From: Glandiceps talaboti
Lineage: Eukaryota; Hemichordata; Enteropneusta; Spengelidae
Length of the DNA stretch: 35,000 nt
Direction: 5' to 3'
Assembly (NCBI RefSeq): GCF_964340395.1
Contig: NC_135556.1
Span: 25,950,223 to 25,985,222 of the forward strand
Below, one piece after another: positions 32,420 through 35,000 of the stretch. Both the position numbers and the translations under genes were made by a program. How positions within the stretch are numbered: position 1 is the first letter of the stretch; each line of letters opens with the position of its first letter. Below the pieces are notes generated by a model. That model saw only the letters and a program-made list of their open reading frames with translations, did no database searches and was not told the origin of the DNA.

Positions 32420-34207
32420 ATGGCAGGGAGACGACTTGTCATACGAAGTCTTCGACTTCTATTGGTTTTAGTTGCTGTCGCAGTTGTTATGTTTTTGTTT
32501 CGTCACGTCAGTCGATCACGTGAACCTCAATACGATGAAGATGAAAAACACATAGACTTCGTCGAAGGGTTTAAGTCCCGTCCTCGACGGCCCGTCAATG
32601 ATAAAATGAAAGCAGCAGTTATGTCACCAGCGAAAACCGCTGTCGTTCCGAAAGTAGTTCACTTTATATGGCTTGAAGAAAAACCGTTTAAATTCCACCA
32701 TTTGCTAGCACTCAAATCTGCCTTTCGACATGTAAGACCAGAGTCGATATGGTTCCACACTAACGTTCAGGATATGGGAAAACACGGTGATGCAGATTCA
32801 GAAATGTACTGGAAAGAAGCCAAACTTATCCCAAATTTCAAAGTTGTTCCATGGGAAAGTCCTAAATATCGTTCAGCGACTGATTATAAAAACAAAAGTT
32901 ACATACGATTGGCAGTAATGATGGAAATGTTACGCGATCACGGTGGGATTTATCTCGATATGGACGTTATTTGTTTGAAGTCCTTCGAAAGTTTGCGGCA
33001 CTACGAGTTTGTCATTGGTAGGGAAGACTACGGTCTCAGTACCAGCGTTGTTATGGCTCGTCCCAGAGCTCCTTTCCTAGAGAAATGGTATGAGTGGGCC
33101 CATGACAAGACCAAAGGGGATTTCGAACCAGAAGATGCGCTCTTCGATGCTGCAATGGAGTTTCCAGAATTCGTTCACATCGAAGAGTTTGGATTCCGTC
33201 GACGAGATCATTGGAAAGGTCCGGAAGATTGGGGGAACCTCTTTTATGGAGGTATCGACCACAGCGATAATTATGCAGTTAAGCTCCACTATGGGATGGT
33301 AGAGAAGGAATACAATGCCGAAGAAATTAAGTCGCTCCGTAGCTCCTTTGGAGCCATAGCCCGCCTTTCGTATTATGCTAGTCCAACTCTGGCCAAAACC
33401 AATTGGCATCCACCCAAAAATGCTAAGAACATCGTTCCAAATATCATTCACTACGTATGGTTTACACCTCACGAATTCAAATTTCATCACTTCCTTGGCG
33501 CCAAAAGTACTGTGCACATACAGAAAGCTGATCGAATCCTTTTCCATACTGATGCTGAACCGGTTGGTTTTTGGTGGGATGAATTTAAAAGAATCGCTGG
33601 TCCATTATTGGAAATTGTCCATCGTGATCAACCAACTGAAGTTTTTGGTCACGGTGTTGGTAATATACCCCACAAGTCAGATATATCTCGTATGCAGATA
33701 TTATTAGAATACGGAGGGATATATTTAGATTCGGACACTATCATCACCAAAAAGTTAGACCCACTTTTTATCTATCCGTACTCCATGGGAATGGAAATAG
33801 TCGGACTAAATAATGGAGTAATAATGTCTGCGCCAAATTCAACGTTTATGAATATATATTACAATTCTTATAAATTTTTTGATGATGCGCAGTGGAATTG
33901 GAACTCAGTGATGGAGCCGTATCGTCTGGCTGCTGAACACCCCGACCATATTCACATCGAAACAACGGGCTTGTCACGACCTCATTGGACGGACTGGTGG
34001 GATATGAGGCGAATTTGGAGACACGAAGGCAAACTTGACTGGTCCCACGTTTTTGCGATACATTGGATATACAGTTACCATGGTGACGAACACAATCCCG
34101 AAGAGATACGATGCTTTGATGATAATTTTGGCGAAGTTGCTCGTTTAATTTATTATGGGTCACCCGAACTTATGTGCGAACAAAATATTTTACAATTTGA
34201 TCAATAA
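32420..34207 (+). CDS. Tandem-domain DXD glycosyltransferase, type II membrane
   Basis: A 595-residue intact frame in one coding exon. The ATG has a strong context (G at -3 and +4) and an in-frame stop just upstream. Residues 1-10 are basic, and about 11-28 form a hydrophobic anchor, so a Golgi type II topology is expected. Two homologous catalytic units follow, about 77-324 and 339-584. Both share an H-x-x-W start, FKFHH, GGIYLD with DXD (DMD at 180-182, DSD at 437-439), a late His (290 and 548), and an ending of type FG-x-x-ARL-x-YY-x-SP. This is the Gly_transf_sug fold (PF04488, GT32-like) that uses metal and a nucleotide sugar. Donor and acceptor cannot be read from sequence. Sequons lie at Asn158 and Asn473. 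Family members usually carry one such domain, so the doubling is unusual. CpG content is ordinary, unlike the two spliced genes. Confidence 0.9.
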   Translation: MAGRRLVIRSLRLLLVLVAVAVVMFLFRHVSRSREPQYDEDEKHIDFVEGFKSRPRRPVNDKMKAAVMSPAKTAVVPKVVHFIWLEEKPFKFHHLLALKSAFRHVRPESIWFHTNVQDMGKHGDADSEMYWKEAKLIPNFKVVPWESPKYRSATDYKNKSYIRLAVMMEMLRDHGGIYLDMDVICLKSFESLRHYEFVIGREDYGLSTSVVMARPRAPFLEKWYEWAHDKTKGDFEPEDALFDAAMEFPEFVHIEEFGFRRRDHWKGPEDWGNLFYGGIDHSDNYAVKLHYGMVEKEYNAEEIKSLRSSFGAIARLSYYASPTLAKTNWHPPKNAKNIVPNIIHYVWFTPHEFKFHHFLGAKSTVHIQKADRILFHTDAEPVGFWWDEFKRIAGPLLEIVHRDQPTEVFGHGVGNIPHKSDISRMQILLEYGGIYLDSDTIITKKLDPLFIYPYSMGMEIVGLNNGVIMSAPNSTFMNIYYNSYKFFDDAQWNWNSVMEPYRLAAEHPDHIHIETTGLSRPHWTDWWDMRRIWRHEGKLDWSHVFAIHWIYSYHGDEHNPEEIRCFDDNFGEVARLIYYGSPELMCEQNILQFDQ

Positions 34208-34208
34208 A
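34203..34208 (+). terminator. AATAAA overlapping the glycosyltransferase stop codon
   Basis: CAA TAA AAG places an AATAAA hexamer across the stop codon. AATAAA also occurs at 34423-34428 and 34505-34510; the 34423 site, about 215 bp after the stop, is the more usual position. Confidence 0.4.
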
Positions 34209-35000
34209 AGCCATATTATAAAATTATTATTACGAAGAGTAAAGAAGATGCCAGGAGTTGTGAAAGGGTCGAACGTTTTAGACTAAGTTCTATCTGAAGA
34301 TGGAGAAAACAATCCTTATTTGGAGTTATGAAAATATTTGCTGTCTTTTCGACACTTTCAGATGTTGGTTTTTAAAAGTTCACTAAATTAATTCTCGACT
34401 GATTTTTAACCACGAATGATCCAATAAAGTACCATTTTACTTACGTTTATATATTTGTTGTCTTTGATGTAATTTAAGTATGTTTTTTTTTTATATCAGC
34501 TGCAAATAAATTTCCTAATTAGCCAATGAAAATTTAACAAGTCTTCCGATTATTCTAAGACTTAGTCATTGCAGTAGATATAAGGCTAACCTTTCTTTAT
34601 TACAATTATGTGAAATACTATCAAGCGAAGATCTTTCTGATGATTTATGAGACATGTTTGTGCTATCAAGCGAAGGTCTTCCTGACTGGAGAAAAGTTTG
34701 CACTCCAGAGCTTGGAGATTTATGAGACATCGCCTGTAGTACAAGAATTAATCAAACGAACCAGACTAGCAGTGTCTTCCTGTCAGCATTGTTTATCGCT
34801 GACTACGTGTACCAGGCGCTAACGAGGTCAGATCTGTAAGGTCATACCAAGACCAGAAACATTGTGATCAGCTGACAGATTGGTGGTCACATTGTGATGT
34901 AACGTTCGTTCACGTGGGCAACCCGTGAACACAGAGATCAGAGTTAGGTAATGTCTTCGATGGAATTAGCTTTATGAAACCATCCGAAGGACAAAAGAAT
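34209..35000. other. Glycosyltransferase 3' flank and right edge
   Basis: No further gene was recognised. A short imperfect direct duplication sharing CTATCAAGCGAAG and GATTTATGAGACAT lies at about 34619-34730. The 70-codon open frame across it has no recognisable content. Confidence 0.5.

Noticed and set aside
33077-33547. 156-codon minus-strand open frame
   Set aside because: Antisense shadow of the glycosyltransferase coding exon, with no recognisable content.
32420-34207. Glycosyltransferase as a processed retrocopy
   Set aside because: The coding part has no introns, but there is no poly(A) tail or flanking duplication visible, the frame is intact, and a strong 3' splice site precedes the ATG, so an ordinary gene with a noncoding 5' exon is simpler.

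Overview
The window is eukaryotic and almost certainly comes from an invertebrate animal. It has spliced genes with GT/AG introns, animal-type proteins, AATAAA signals, and very abundant micro- and minisatellites in otherwise AT-rich DNA. The species cannot be fixed from the sequence. There are no bacterial operons, CRISPR arrays or phage genes, and I saw no intact transposase, reverse transcriptase or viral gene.

Layout. (1) 1-9.5 kb: no gene found. Unique AT-rich DNA with ordinary CpG content is broken by long simple repeats at 1.0-1.5, 3.5-3.7, 3.9-4.0 and 4.6-4.85 kb, and by a probable 1.1 kb non-autonomous DNA transposon at 7571-8689. (2) 11.5-21.7 kb, minus strand: a complete 13-exon gene for the coiled-coil protein CCDC138, 695 residues as assembled, with every splice phase agreeing. 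Its introns hold a ~2 kb 39-bp minisatellite, a 27-bp minisatellite, a foldback element and several short tandem duplications. (3) 21.9-28.8 kb, plus strand: NAXD, the ATP-dependent (S)-NAD(P)H-hydrate dehydratase, head to head with CCDC138 across about 280 bp. Two candidate first exons were found, both phase-compatible with exon 2; one encodes a typical mitochondrial presequence. (4) 29.9-30.3 kb: two long (TA)n tracts around a perfect 70-bp inverted repeat. (5) 32.4-34.2 kb, plus strand: a single-coding-exon type II membrane glycosyltransferase of the Gly_transf_sug (DXD, GT32-like) type, containing two complete copies of the catalytic domain.

CCDC138 and NAXD appear to share a bidirectional promoter but not a pathway: one is a centrosome/cilium-linked structural protein, the other a metabolite-repair enzyme. 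The glycosyltransferase stands apart. CpG dinucleotides are strongly depleted over roughly 9.5-29.6 kb except at about 21.5-23.3 kb, and are ordinary elsewhere. This is the pattern expected from germline gene-body methylation of two broadly expressed genes with an unmethylated shared promoter, beside an unmethylated glycosyltransferase gene. The CpG-normal gap covers both candidate NAXD first exons.

The most interesting points are the two NAXD first exons, the tandem-domain glycosyltransferase, the CpG mosaic, the minisatellite that starts exactly at a splice donor, and repeated tandem duplication of exon-intron junctions in both spliced genes.
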